Positions 35,165 through 44,203 are shown, numbered from the stretch's first letter. The stretch is 64,000 bases of DNA from Rhodospirillaceae bacterium (GCA_002731315.1 PCBG01000018.1:29765-93764); one strand, 5' to 3'. Notes: a model not told the origin generated them from the letters alone. Translations and numbers: made by a program.

Positions 35165-35534
35165 CTATCGCTCTTTATCGATTGAGGTTGCCCGCCTGAC
35201 AACAATGTCAGGACTTGTCCCGTCCGCCCTGAAAGCTATTTACAGGAGCCTTGTTTGTTTCTGCCCCGATTGGAACGCGCCATCCCTTATTCTATCCGAT
35301 TTCAGCTCCGATAGCAGCTGCGAAACATGCACCGCGGGTTCAGCAGATCCGCAGGCGCGTGCCCTTGGCGAAGATGTGAGTGTTTAGTAACGTGAAGTTA
35401 TCAGTATGGTGCTTCTTAAATAATTTATGAAGCATTGGTAATGGGTATAATGATCATACATAAACAGAGTGCCGTGCGGGACAAAGACGGCGTACATGTT
35501 TACATATATATATATCGAGTAAGAGAAGGTTGGA
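35165..35534. other. Intergenic region between lactonase and pirin with a near-palindrome
   Basis: About 370 bp. No gene is recognisable. It contains a 25-bp near-perfect palindrome at 35410-35434 and a TATAAT hexamer at 35446-35451 without a good -35. The region serves divergent genes (lactonase leftward, pirin rightward). Confidence 0.5.
35410..35434. promoter_or_regulatory. Near-perfect palindrome upstream of pirin
   Basis: TGCTTCTTAAAT, one central A and ATTTATGAAGCA form arms that pair at 11 of 12 positions. It lies about 100 bp before the pirin start and 11 bp before a TATAAT box. An operator is plausible. Confidence 0.45.
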
Positions 35535-36239
35535 ATGTTTGAATTTAACAGTTTTGACAGACTCGGCGGTGCCAATCATGGCTGGCTGAATGCTAAACAT
35601 CATTTCAGCTTTGGCAGCTACCAAGACCCAAACCGGATGAGTTTTGGTGAATTGCTTGTGATTAATGATGACATCATCCAGCCACATACTGGGTTTGATA
35701 CACATCCGCATCGAGACATGGAAATTATTACCTATGTTCGCCGTGGCGCGATCACCCATAGGGACAGCACCGGCAATGAGGGCCGCACCACCGCGGGTAA
35801 TTTGCAGGTGATGAGCGCGGGCACGGGCATTGCGCATTCCGAATTCAACCATGAGGATGAAGAGACCAACATCTTTCAGATATGGATCATGCCCCGCAGC
35901 AAAGGCATCGAGCCGCGTTGGGACACCGCCGAGTTTCCGCAGAAGCCGGCAACCGACAAACTGCCGCTGCTGGTATCAGGCGATGGCAGTGCGCCACTGA
36001 CCATCCATCAGGACGCACGGATCTTTGCAGGGCGCATGACGGCTGGCATTGGACTCATACATCACATTACGGGACAGGCTTATCTGCTAATATCAGATGG
36101 ATCGCTGACGGTAGATGGCAAACTCGCGCATAAGGGTGACGGTATCGCCATATCTGGTACATCAGAGATACCAATCGAAGCCAATGACGATTGTGAAGTG
36201 CTAATCATCGAGGTGCCTGGCCTTCAAGAGGCACGCTAG
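35535..36239 (+). CDS. Pirin family protein (YhhW/quercetinase-like)
   Basis: 234 residues, preceded by AGAGAAGG. The N-terminal cupin holds the metal ligands in THPHRDMEIITYVRRG and the HSEFNHEDE segment, matching the two-His, His, Glu set of pirins. The second half is the degenerate C-terminal cupin. Bacterial pirins of this group act as quercetin 2,3-dioxygenase or as redox-linked co-regulators. It is separate from its neighbours: 44 bp lie between its stop and the end of a convergent winged-helix regulator. Confidence 0.88.
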   Translation: MFEFNSFDRLGGANHGWLNAKHHFSFGSYQDPNRMSFGELLVINDDIIQPHTGFDTHPHRDMEIITYVRRGAITHRDSTGNEGRTTAGNLQVMSAGTGIAHSEFNHEDEETNIFQIWIMPRSKGIEPRWDTAEFPQKPATDKLPLLVSGDGSAPLTIHQDARIFAGRMTAGIGLIHHITGQAYLLISDGSLTVDGKLAHKGDGIAISGTSEIPIEANDDCEVLIIEVPGLQEAR

Positions 36240-36282
36240 GACATCGCTACGCACGAAGTCGTACTGCTGGATGGCGACACGC

Positions 36283-36780
36283 CTATCCCGTTGGAGCCAC
36301 GATCTTATGTGCATCGGCTGACACCGCGCCATACCGTGTTAGGACGCTGGTGAATTTTGCAAGCAGTTCTCTTTCGAGCCTGTTCAGTTCAATCAGCTGG
36401 CTGTTCAGTTCATTGTTGGCGCTAAAACAAATGCCTCGCTCGCGACTGGTGGTTACCCATCCGCGAGCCTCATGCGCCTTGACGTTGCGCCGCACAGTTT
36501 CCTTGTCGAGTCCGGTCAGCTCTGCGATCAGGGAATAGGTCAGCCTTTTCGGGTGTGGAGGGTGAGTACCACTTTGCTCATACCACTGGTCTATCGTTGT
36601 CTCGAAGGACACGTCATTCAGTGTCTCGCCGATGTTCAACAACTGGTGCCAGCAGATAACTTGCAACACCAAATAAGCATTAGCACTTCCCGCCAAAGCG
36701 AGACAATGTTTGCTGCGTATGATCTCAAACTCGAGAAACCGCTTCCAAATATCAAAAAATCTATCTTCAATCGCTGACAC
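36283..36780 (-). CDS. Winged helix-turn-helix regulator
   Basis: 165 residues. A DNA-binding segment is seen at about residues 80-120 (LTYSLIAELTGLDKETVRRNVKAHEARGWV), written here as LIAELTGLDKETVRRNVKAH. A helical N-terminal part and a helical C-terminal tail (LNRLERELLAKFTSVL) may dimerise. It resembles small MarR/Crp-type winged-helix proteins, with no ligand domain. A palindrome is present about 75 bp upstream, between this gene and a small divergent ORF, and may be its own operator. The target genes are unknown. Confidence 0.72.
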   Translation of the reverse strand: MSAIEDRFFDIWKRFLEFEIIRSKHCLALAGSANAYLVLQVICWHQLLNIGETLNDVSFETTIDQWYEQSGTHPPHPKRLTYSLIAELTGLDKETVRRNVKAHEARGWVTTSRERGICFSANNELNSQLIELNRLERELLAKFTSVLTRYGAVSADAHKIVAPTG

Positions 36781-36854
36781 GACTCACCACAAAATGTAAT
36801 TCATCAGCCTGCCAAACCCGACCTGGCTCAGTCTGAGCGGTATTTTAGCCCTAT

Positions 36855-36873
36855 TTTGACTAGTTATGTCAAA
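36855..36873. promoter_or_regulatory. Inverted repeat upstream of the winged-helix regulator
   Basis: TTTGAC, seven bases and GTCAAA. It is 75 bp before the start of the divergent regulator gene and 27 bp before a small ORF. Autoregulation is plausible. Only six base pairs per arm, so chance cannot be excluded. Confidence 0.4.
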
Positions 36874-36899
36874 CTGTTGTTTGAAGGGCGGTTTAGGTG

Positions 36900-37115
36900 A
36901 TGTTTCGTCACAGACAAATAAGCGGGGTCGAGGTCGGCGATATGGTTCTAGAGCAAGTTTCTCGTGAACCTTATGAGATCGTAGAGGAACTGCAGCTAAA
37001 CGGGATATCGCATGTGCGACTACGTTACTGCGGAAACCGCAGCAGCAGCAGCATTAAGACCCTCGCAAAATCAATGCTTCACCTCAGCTTTCTGAAAGTT
37101 GGGCACACCAACTAA
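36900..37115 (+). CDS. Small hypothetical ORF
   Basis: 71 residues from ATG at 36900. The middle part (GVEVGDMVLEQVSREPYEIVEELQ and SIKTLAKSMLHLSFL) looks protein-like, with acidic and hydrophobic alternation. The ORF starts 27 bp after an inverted repeat, and the next 450 bp are a decayed region. It could be a remnant or a genuine small protein. I recognise no family. Confidence 0.3.
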   Translation: MFRHRQISGVEVGDMVLEQVSREPYEIVEELQLNGISHVRLRYCGNRSSSSIKTLAKSMLHLSFLKVGHTN

Positions 37116-37169
37116 TATTGTGCAATGTGGGCCAGTGATCCGCAGCACAGGGTTTATCTCAAACCAGCT

Positions 37170-37480
37170 AATGACATCATCGATCAAAATCAGCGTTATG
37201 CGCGGCGATGATATTGGCGCGGATGTAACCGATACCGCCCTTACTGTAACCGCTTCTGCGAAACCGCTTGCCGCCATTCTAAGTGCGGTAATGCTGCTAG
37301 ATTTTTGTACGACAAAAGCGGAACTGACCATATACTAGATGCGGGAGAGATTATCGATCAGGCCATTGAGGGCAGTTTTACTGAAGGTTTGGTCAGACCA
37401 ATGAAATTTGGCGGTGACATGGGCACGATCGCACTGGCACGCGCTGTGTTGGGCCGGATCAATTCCCGCTCCTTACTAAA
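37170..37480 (+). pseudogene. Internally deleted isocitrate/isopropylmalate-dehydrogenase-family gene remnant
   Basis: The first frame begins MTSSIKISVMRGDDIGADVTD, which matches the N-terminal GDGIGPEV nucleotide/substrate motif of the family. Only about 15 codons later it reads AKPLAAILSAVMLLDF, which is the conserved segment near the C-terminus (NPxAxILSxAMML). The 250 or so codons between are missing. A frameshift in a T-run then follows, and the other frame continues YDKSGTDHILDAGEIIDQAIEGSF and GGDMGTIALARAVLG, the family C-terminus. The gene is thus the two ends of a tartrate/isopropylmalate-dehydrogenase-like protein joined by deletion, later frameshifted. About 80 bp further a short open stretch (LTKSAAIRQFISNQV) is unassigned. 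Confidence 0.5.
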
Positions 37481-37562
37481 TCGGCAGCAATCCGTCAGTT
37501 CATCAGCAACCAAGTTCTTGACCTGCCAGAATTCAGGGGGCCAGAGATCGAGCTGGCCAAAT

Positions 37563-39107
37563 TTAAGCCAGCTTATCAGGCCAGGGGCTTGGATCGGCAG
37601 CGCCAATAAGTGAAAGCGATAATTGCCGCAACATATCTGTTTTTATTGCCGCCCTGCCGGGATCATCCCACAGATTGTGCAGCTCCTGCGGGTCATTTTG
37701 CAGATCATACAATTCACCCCATTCCACGCCCTTATAGACCGAGATCCGGTGATCCCCGGTCAGGAGCGTGCGCAAGTTCGCCGGCGCTTCAAAACCGGGG
37801 GTCGGCTTATTATCCTCATGTTCGATCATCAGTGTATCACGCACATCTGCTGAAAACAGATCCTGCCCTTGAATGCCGTAATAAGGCTTACAACCGGTAG
37901 CAGCGAGAAGGGTTGGCGCAATATCAATAGCCGATGCCAGATCATCGCGCCGTGATGCAGCTCCGTCACGCGGATCAGCCCAGATGAAGGGTACATTGTT
38001 CACCGACCGGCGAGGGTTGGGGCCCTTAAGCAACATATTCAGATCACCAAGATAGTCGCCATGGTCGGAGGTAAAAATGATGATGGTATTATTGATTTCA
38101 CCAGTGGCCACAAGCGTAGCCAGAATGTCGCCGATTGCATCATCCACCATGGTAATCATGCCTGCGGTCAGTGCGCGCGCCTCGCGGATTTCACGATCCG
38201 TTGCCATAAAGCTATTTTGCACATTTACCTGCCGTGACCCGTCCTGCAGTTTTTCAAGAGCACCCGTCAAATGTGGCGGCGGATTGCGGTGCGCCTCATA
38301 CGGGCATTCGATTTCAAATTGATCAGGATGATACATATCCCAGTATTTGCCCGGCGGGGTAAAAGGATGATGGGGGTCGGGGAAAGAAACAAAGGTGAAG
38401 CGCGGCCCGGCGGTGGGCTCTGACAGGTAGGCAACGGCCCGATCGCGAATGAAGGCCGTTGGGTACAGGTCTTCCGGAATAGATGTCCGTATCGCCTGCG
38501 GGCACACATAATCATGGGGCAGCTGGTTATTGATATCGCGCAGATCGCGCCAGTCATTACGCGCCTCGATCAGCGCCTGCAGATAATGCCCGCCACACTT
38601 ATCACCGTGAAGGGTCACCATATCGACATGGTCGAAACCATAATAAGGTAGCGGAATATCAAAACGCCCGGGCACCTCGTAATGATGCGGCTGCTCCAGA
38701 TCATAGCGCGCGCCATCGGACTTCTGCGCTTCAGGAAAGGCGGCATTGGTGTCAGGACGGCTGCCAAGCTGTGGAGGTCGGTTGGTCATCGGTTGAACAT
38801 GGTTCTTGCCGATAAGGGCCGTCGCATAGCCGGCATCGCGCAACAGCTCGACAAAGGTAGTTTCGCGAACCGACAGATGCAGCCCGTTATGCCTCAATCC
38901 GTGGACCGATGGATACCGACCGGTTAGGATCGAGGCACGATTGGGCATGCAGACAGGTGTCGCAACATTGAAATTGGAAAAATTGATTCCGCGCGCAGCA
39001 AGCGAATCAATATGAGGTGTCTTTACGACAGGATGACCATTGCATCCCAGCCAGTCCGCACGGTGCTGGTCTGTCATGATCATCAAGATGTTCGGCTGGT
39101 TAGTCAT
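37563..39107 (-). CDS. Sulfatase family protein
   Basis: 514 residues, a normal sulfatase length. The N-terminal metal site MIMTDQHRADWLG is followed by the formylglycine signature Cys53-Met-Pro-Asn-Arg57 within PVCMPNRASILTGRYPS. Cys53 must be converted by a formylglycine-generating enzyme, which is not in the window. Further metal and sulfate residues appear in FTSDHGDYLGD. No signal peptide is seen, so a cytoplasmic location is likely and the substrate may be an imported sulfated sugar or choline-sulfate-like compound. It has no same-strand partner nearby. Confidence 0.9.
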   Translation of the reverse strand: MTNQPNILMIMTDQHRADWLGCNGHPVVKTPHIDSLAARGINFSNFNVATPVCMPNRASILTGRYPSVHGLRHNGLHLSVRETTFVELLRDAGYATALIGKNHVQPMTNRPPQLGSRPDTNAAFPEAQKSDGARYDLEQPHHYEVPGRFDIPLPYYGFDHVDMVTLHGDKCGGHYLQALIEARNDWRDLRDINNQLPHDYVCPQAIRTSIPEDLYPTAFIRDRAVAYLSEPTAGPRFTFVSFPDPHHPFTPPGKYWDMYHPDQFEIECPYEAHRNPPPHLTGALEKLQDGSRQVNVQNSFMATDREIREARALTAGMITMVDDAIGDILATLVATGEINNTIIIFTSDHGDYLGDLNMLLKGPNPRRSVNNVPFIWADPRDGAASRRDDLASAIDIAPTLLAATGCKPYYGIQGQDLFSADVRDTLMIEHEDNKPTPGFEAPANLRTLLTGDHRISVYKGVEWGELYDLQNDPQELHNLWDDPGRAAIKTDMLRQLSLSLIGAADPSPWPDKLA

Positions 39108-39303
39108 GTCTGGCTCACTTTTTTCTCTTTAGACCTACAACAAGGCGGGGCAAGACACCAGTACGGACGATGTTTCGCGCAGTATGATTTTTGACATGCA
39201 TCAGGGACGCGCCCCATTAACACCAGATAGGTTTTCAGCATTTCGTTCAATGAGATTACGATGATCTGACCCGCTTGTCGCCAGTTGCCAAACATGAGGA
39301 CGC

Positions 39304-39772
39304 ATCATCCCCAAGACATTGCCACTCTTCGAAGGGCGACATTCTGACAGTCTCGTGGATCAATACTGGAATAACGGCTTTCGGTTTTGATTTAGGTAAT
39401 GCCCGCTACAGGAGGCATCGATTCACGCGTCGAACTTGAAGTGCTGAAAATGCAATGGCAGAGTCGTAGACTACCAGATACTCTGAACACCTATAAGCGC
39501 GTGAATCCGCAACGCGTTATATCGCTGCCATGCCGGATCGCTTCCGACCCTCGCATTCTAAATGTCGTCGAGGGCATTCTCGGGCCTGACATCCTGATCT
39601 ATGGCGTGGAATATTTCATCAAGGAGCCGCGGAGCGCACAGATTGTCGCCATGCATCAAGACTTGACCTATGGGGAATCTGCGCTACCAGTGACATGGTG
39701 ACGGCATGGACGGCAACGGCCATTTCATCCATTTCGCGTCACCCCGCCCTGCCTTTGATTTGGACAGTTTAG
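39304..39772 (+). pseudogene. Phytanoyl-CoA dioxygenase family gene remnant
   Basis: The segment starts in one frame with DQYWNNGFRF, typical of the PhyH N-terminus, and then breaks. A second frame reads PDTLNTYKRVNP, IASDPRILNVVEGILGPDIL and YFIKEPRSAQIVAMHQDLTY, which is clearly PhyH and includes the first two iron ligands (HQD). A third frame, after loss of a T at the TATGGGGA site, continues WGICATSDMVTAWTA and ends at a stop at 39770. The second half of the domain with the distal histidine is absent. At least two frameshifts and a truncation make function impossible. Confidence 0.72.
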
Positions 39773-39864
39773 CATTCCACACCAAAATCTGTGTCATACA
39801 GGCAACGTTCACAATGAAGGATGCAAATAATGACACCGGGCTATATACTTGAGCCTATTCGCAC

Positions 39865-41091
39865 CTAGATGACGGCGCGCTCCATAATTGGGCGGTCCTC
39901 GATAATCCGGTTGTAATGGAACGGTGTTAGATCAAGATTGCGATAGGCACCATATGTCAGAAACTCTGCTGTCCCGCGGCCCATGGCAGCAGCCTGTTGC
40001 AAGCCATGGCCAGAGAAACCGTTGAGGAACAAAAAGTTTTTCAGCACCGGATGGGGCCCCATAATAGCATTATGATCAATCGGGTTCATCGCATAATGCC
40101 CGGCCCATTCATTTTGAACACGAATGGCCTCAAATTGCGGAATGCGATGCGCTAGCACCGGCCACACATGGTCTACCCAGAACGTCTGGTCCATTTCGAA
40201 ATCATCATAGTCAACCTGCGGATCATGGGCTCTGTGTCCGCCGCACATGTAAGTGCCGCCGCCATTTTCCCGAACATGAATTCCTGATGGGTCGATGGTC
40301 AGCGGCAGGGCGCGATCAAGTGGGCGTTCCGCTTTGAACACCCAGCTGAAACGCTTGCGCGGTTCAACAGGAAGGGTAATGCCTGCCATCGCCGCAGTGC
40401 GCGCGGCCCGAGGGCCAGTAGCATTGACCAGTTGCCCGCAGGACACAACCTCGCCACTTGCTAGCGTTATGCTTTCAATGCGGCCGGCATTGCTGTCACT
40501 GTCAATGGCAACCACCTCATTGGTGATATATTCTACGCCGCGCTGGCGGGCCTGCCGTCGCCACCAGTCAAACACAGTTGCACCGTCCCAGTAGCCTTCA
40601 TCAACCAAATTAATCGAGGCGAGCCAGATATCATCAAGGTGATAGAACGGATACCGCATCGCGATCTCGTCCGGTGTTAGCAGTTCGGTGGCGGCACCAG
40701 CTGCCAGCTGGATTTTCTGATTGGCCCACAACACGTCGGCAAATTCACCATTGTCAGCGAGATACAGATAGCCAAAGGAATGTATCGACAGGTCCGGTAC
40801 TGACGAGTCGCCACCCATATAGTTGCGGAAATTCTTTACGAAATCAGCGGCAAACTGGGAAATACGAATATTTAGCTCGGTCGAGAATTGCTGGCGCATG
40901 CAGGAATTTGTGTGTGTGGTTGAAGCCTGTGCATAGCTGGGATCACGCTCGACAACCAGCACGCGGCCATTGAAATCTGCATTATCGGTCAGAAACCATG
41001 CGGCTGACGATCCCATAATGGCACCGCCGATAATCACAACATCATAAGCGGCGTGGGATGGCCTATTTTCAGGCAGTCCGATCATGCTCAT
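39865..41091 (-). CDS. FAD-dependent oxidoreductase (DAO family, sarcosine-dehydrogenase-like)
   Basis: 408 residues from ATG at 41091 with GGGGGA upstream; earlier in-frame starts would add about 23 residues without homology-like features. The FAD-binding VVIIGGAIMGSSAAWFL is at about residues 19-35, VLVVERDPSYAQAST follows, and near the C-terminus FLFLNGFSGHGLQQAAAMGRG is the typical DAO closing motif. The family oxidises N-methylated or secondary amines such as sarcosine, dimethylglycine and proline derivatives. It is alone: the downstream remnant and the upstream methyltransferase are on the opposite strand. The substrate is not predictable. Confidence 0.86.
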   Translation of the reverse strand: MSMIGLPENRPSHAAYDVVIIGGAIMGSSAAWFLTDNADFNGRVLVVERDPSYAQASTTHTNSCMRQQFSTELNIRISQFAADFVKNFRNYMGGDSSVPDLSIHSFGYLYLADNGEFADVLWANQKIQLAAGAATELLTPDEIAMRYPFYHLDDIWLASINLVDEGYWDGATVFDWWRRQARQRGVEYITNEVVAIDSDSNAGRIESITLASGEVVSCGQLVNATGPRAARTAAMAGITLPVEPRKRFSWVFKAERPLDRALPLTIDPSGIHVRENGGGTYMCGGHRAHDPQVDYDDFEMDQTFWVDHVWPVLAHRIPQFEAIRVQNEWAGHYAMNPIDHNAIMGPHPVLKNFLFLNGFSGHGLQQAAAMGRGTAEFLTYGAYRNLDLTPFHYNRIIEDRPIMERAVI

Positions 41092-41353
41092 ATCCGATTC
41101 CCCCAAGCAAGCGGTATCATCATCTGCACCATATTCCTTTTGGCGAAAACGGCCCCTCACTCAGCTTTCAAAGTTTAGCTGAGTCTGCGCATGCAGAAAA
41201 GATAATCGGCAGAAAATATTCTGAGTGAAAAGCCCGTTTAGTCATTTCGCATTTCGGGCCAATCTGTCATCTTTAACGCGACGAGGCAGACTTTGCAGCG
41301 TCGTGCTGCCGGGCCTAGCCTTTTCGTCTTTAGAGTAATCATATTCCAGTTTC

Positions 41354-42022
41354 ATGCGCCTCTTCGGATCACCCCTGCCCTTTTCGATTGATGCGCGGAT
41401 CAATCGTGCCTACGCCGCTTGCCTTGCCCAACACGGGCCGACCCCGCAAGGGGTGTTCTGGAACTCGCAAAAGACCCAGTCGGCGCGCTTTACTGCCCTG
41501 CTTGCCGCCGTCAGCCACGATCAGAATCTATGGCAGCAGGACGGCGACACACCTGTGATCGCCGATATGGGATGTGGCTACGGGGCCTTGTTAGCTCATA
41601 TGCGGGCGCGGCCCGTCTTGGCGGCATGGACCTATCACGGCATTGATATGACGCCTGCCATGATCCGCGCCTGCCGGACAAAATACCCGGACATGGCCGC
41701 ACAATTTACAATTGGCAAGACACCGCCGGTGCCGGTTGACTATTGCCTGTTTTCCGGCACGTTCAATTTATGCCTAATTAACGATCCTGCGCGCTGGCAG
41801 CAATATATTCTGGATGCGCTTATTCCCTGCTGGCGGGCAAGTCGCTATGGCATGGTGCTCAATCTGCTATGCGCCGCGACCCCAACGATCCGAAACCATA
41901 TCTATTACGCCAGTCGCGACATCATGGTTGCCGCGCTTAAAACCCGGTTTGGCGATGTGACATGGTATCCCACGCGTCAGGTCAAACATGATGTCACTTT
42001 CAAGGTGACACGCCGCTGGTGA
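41354..42022 (+). CDS. Class I SAM-dependent methyltransferase
   Basis: 222 residues. Motif I is VIADMGCGYGALLAHM at about residues 69-84, with the following Asp/Glu region at YHGIDMTPAMIRACR, characteristic of Rossmann-type methyltransferases. The later part is not diagnostic of a substrate class; small molecules, quinones or proteins are possible. It converges with a Gfo/Idh/MocA oxidoreductase, the stops being 17 bp apart. No ribosome-binding site is strong. Confidence 0.82.
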   Translation: MRLFGSPLPFSIDARINRAYAACLAQHGPTPQGVFWNSQKTQSARFTALLAAVSHDQNLWQQDGDTPVIADMGCGYGALLAHMRARPVLAAWTYHGIDMTPAMIRACRTKYPDMAAQFTIGKTPPVPVDYCLFSGTFNLCLINDPARWQQYILDALIPCWRASRYGMVLNLLCAATPTIRNHIYYASRDIMVAALKTRFGDVTWYPTRQVKHDVTFKVTRRW

Positions 42023-42039
42023 TCTTCGTTTACTGATCG

Positions 42040-42996
42040 TCAGAACTTGACGGTGCCCGACGCAACAAGCGCAGATAGGATCGACACAAGATCACGCGAC
42101 TGATCCAAATCAGTCGGCCTGCCTTCCTGCACCGCAGTGACAAAATTAGACACCATCATCTGATAATGGTTGCAGGACTCAAAGCGAACTTCGGTCCCCT
42201 TACTTAACAGTTGCTCCTTGCCATGGTCACGATGCGCCCAATGCGCCGTCGTTTCCGCTGGCGGGTTAAAGGGTGCATCGAGGCGTGCCCATCCATCGGT
42301 GCCGACCACATGCACCATCTGCGACAGGCTAGTGCCGGCCGACACACTCATAATCAAAACCTGCCCGTTACCGAAATCTACAATCCCGGCCGAGGATTTT
42401 TCGACGTTTAGATGCGATTCCATCTCGATGCAGGACCCGACAAGGCGCGGTTTACCCTCAAAAAGCATCTGCCCTGCCATCAAACAATAACCCCCAATAT
42501 CCCAGATTGGGCCGCCGCCCCATTCGGCCTTGTTGCGAATATTGCCTTCTGGCTGGGGCGGGTATGAGAAATGGGCATTGATCTGTGTCAGCCGCCCGAT
42601 ATCAAGAGTGCGCAACCAGAGCCATTGTGGGTGAAAACGCACCATGAAACCGTCATAAACATACAGGCCACTGCGGTCTGCGGCGGTGGCAAGCTCGTCC
42701 AGCTCTTGCAGATTTAACGCAATTGGCTTTTCACACAAGACCGGCTTTCCCGCTGCCAGTGCCCGCAACGACCATGGGACATGCAGATGGTTAGGAAGGG
42801 CATTATACACCACATCCACTGCCGCATCCGCCAGCATACCTGCATAGTCCGATACCGCCACATCCCCCCAAACCGGGTCGGCCCCATGGCCGGCATCGCG
42901 ACGGCCAATATGGATGATTTCATGGCCGGCAGCGCGGATCGCCGACAACAGCATCGTGCGGGCGATCTTTGCATCACCCAAAATACCAAAACGCAT
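42040..42996 (-). CDS. Gfo/Idh/MocA family oxidoreductase
   Basis: 318 residues. The N-terminal NAD(P) motif GILGDAKIARTML is followed by the EKP motif (LCEKPIALNLQELDEL), which contributes the catalytic-type lysine of the family. The C-terminal domain is the usual beta-sheet dimerisation part, with PPAETTAHWAHRD. These enzymes oxidise or reduce sugars, inositols, and trans-dihydrodiols with NAD(P). The gene lies 17 bp after a convergent methyltransferase and near a broken cNMP gene on the same strand. The substrate is not assigned. Confidence 0.9.
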   Translation of the reverse strand: MRFGILGDAKIARTMLLSAIRAAGHEIIHIGRRDAGHGADPVWGDVAVSDYAGMLADAAVDVVYNALPNHLHVPWSLRALAAGKPVLCEKPIALNLQELDELATAADRSGLYVYDGFMVRFHPQWLWLRTLDIGRLTQINAHFSYPPQPEGNIRNKAEWGGGPIWDIGGYCLMAGQMLFEGKPRLVGSCIEMESHLNVEKSSAGIVDFGNGQVLIMSVSAGTSLSQMVHVVGTDGWARLDAPFNPPAETTAHWAHRDHGKEQLLSKGTEVRFESCNHYQMMVSNFVTAVQEGRPTDLDQSRDLVSILSALVASGTVKF

Positions 42997-43052
42997 CTGT
43001 GTCCTCTTATAGTCTTATGTTGCTATTTAATGCGAGCCGACGCCGGGCGGCA

Positions 43053-43394
43053 TCAGCGACATTTCTGCGCTGTTCGAAGCCGCGCCGACAGAACGCCCAG
43101 CACCCCGAGCACAAAGACGTTTGAATCAGACAGGATCTTGTCGAATTCCTCGCAGGTGATTGAACCCAGCTCGCTTTATCCCATACAGCGCGCATCGGCC
43201 ATGCACAATTCATCTTCAATCACGCCCATTTCACCAAAAATCTCATTTTCGCTAATCAGGAAATTCGGGTCTTTTGAATCATTGTCGGGCAGAAAGATGC
43301 CCACAGATCCCCGCACCAAAAAATACACTTTTTCAGCCTTTTCGCCTGCTTTGAAAATCGTCTGAAATTGTCTGAACTCTTCCTTTTTCATCAA
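43053..43394 (-). pseudogene. Cyclic-nucleotide-binding domain protein with in-frame stop
   Basis: From ATG at 43394 the frame reads a cNMP-binding domain: IFKAGEKAEKVYFLVRGSVGIFL, FLISENEIFGEMGVIEDEL and MADARCMG, with the FGE(M) phosphate-binding cassette. It then meets TAA (43176-43178). The same frame continues SELGSITCEEFDKILSDSNV, VLGVLGVLSARLRTAQK and stops at 43053, which is what follows in intact CRP-type domains. The interruption is therefore one codon in an otherwise open 113-codon frame. It is 20 bp after the MBL-fold gene on the same strand, probably one transcript. It lacks an HTH, so it was a free regulatory domain. Confidence 0.68.
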
Positions 43395-43414
43395 ACAAAC
43401 AGTCGCCCTGTTCC

Positions 43415-44203
43415 CTACAGTTCGATTTGCTGATTCTGATAAGAAAACAACATGCGGTCATCAACAATCCTGGCTGAGATCGCTGCAAGCTGTTCATCCG
43501 TGCGCATCGGTCCATGATGGGTGATTGCCATCTTTCCAACTGTTGCCTGACTGAAAAAATCCCCCGCCTGTTCAACCGAGGAGTGGCCCCAGCCCCGACG
43601 CAACTCCAGCTCGTCATTCAGGAACATGCCATCCCATATCGCCAGATCACACCCATCTACGAAATCAGCCAAGGCGGGCGCCTGCGTATCGTCGTATTCA
43701 TTGTCAAACAGCGTGCATACGCGTGCGTCACCCATGGCAATGCTATAGGCAGCGCTGCCGCCCGGATGGGTGAGTGGCATTGAAAGCGGCTCCATCAGGC
43801 CGCTGAACAGTCCTGCCAGCTCGTCAAAATCGACAAAGCGCATCTGGTGTTTATGGTTGATCAGATCGATCGGAAAATAGACACCGTCAAAATAGGTCTT
43901 AAGGTATGCCTTTACCTTGTCCGCAGGGTGCAGTGCCGAGCTGACGAAAATATCGCGGTCCCGGCGCAACAGATCGCCATTGAAAGCCAGCCCTTGAATA
44001 TGGTCATGGTGAAAGTGGCTAAACATGAGAAGAACAGGGCGGTCTTCGGCAATCTGCACATTCTGGAACCCGCTGCCGGCATCAATGATGACCTGCATGT
44101 CCTTTGACTTCAGATTGAGGCAGGTCGTGTGGCCACCAAAATGTTGAAACGCTGGCCCGGATACCGGGACCGATCCGCGTACACCATAAAAAGTAACCTG
44201 CAT
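43415..44203 (-). CDS. MBL-fold metallo-hydrolase
   Basis: 262 residues. The metallo-beta-lactamase motif SHFHHDH gives His63, His65, Asp67 and His68. Further zinc ligands are likely in PLTHPGGSAAYSI, the CTLFDNEYDD aspartate and AITHHGPMR. The start GVRGSVPVSGPAFQHFGGHTTC resembles the phosphoribosyl 1,2-cyclic phosphodiesterase/PhnP-like branch. The gene is followed after 20 bp by a broken cNMP-binding gene. A link between cyclic nucleotide sensing and phosphodiester hydrolysis is a reasonable guess, but unproven. Confidence 0.85.
   Translation of the reverse strand: MQVTFYGVRGSVPVSGPAFQHFGGHTTCLNLKSKDMQVIIDAGSGFQNVQIAEDRPVLLMFSHFHHDHIQGLAFNGDLLRRDRDIFVSSALHPADKVKAYLKTYFDGVYFPIDLINHKHQMRFVDFDELAGLFSGLMEPLSMPLTHPGGSAAYSIAMGDARVCTLFDNEYDDTQAPALADFVDGCDLAIWDGMFLNDELELRRGWGHSSVEQAGDFFSQATVGKMAITHHGPMRTDEQLAAISARIVDDRMLFSYQNQQIEL

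Noticed and set aside
34790..35387. Long plus-strand frames opposite the lactonase gene
   Set aside because: They are the antisense of a clear beta-propeller gene and encode no known motif.
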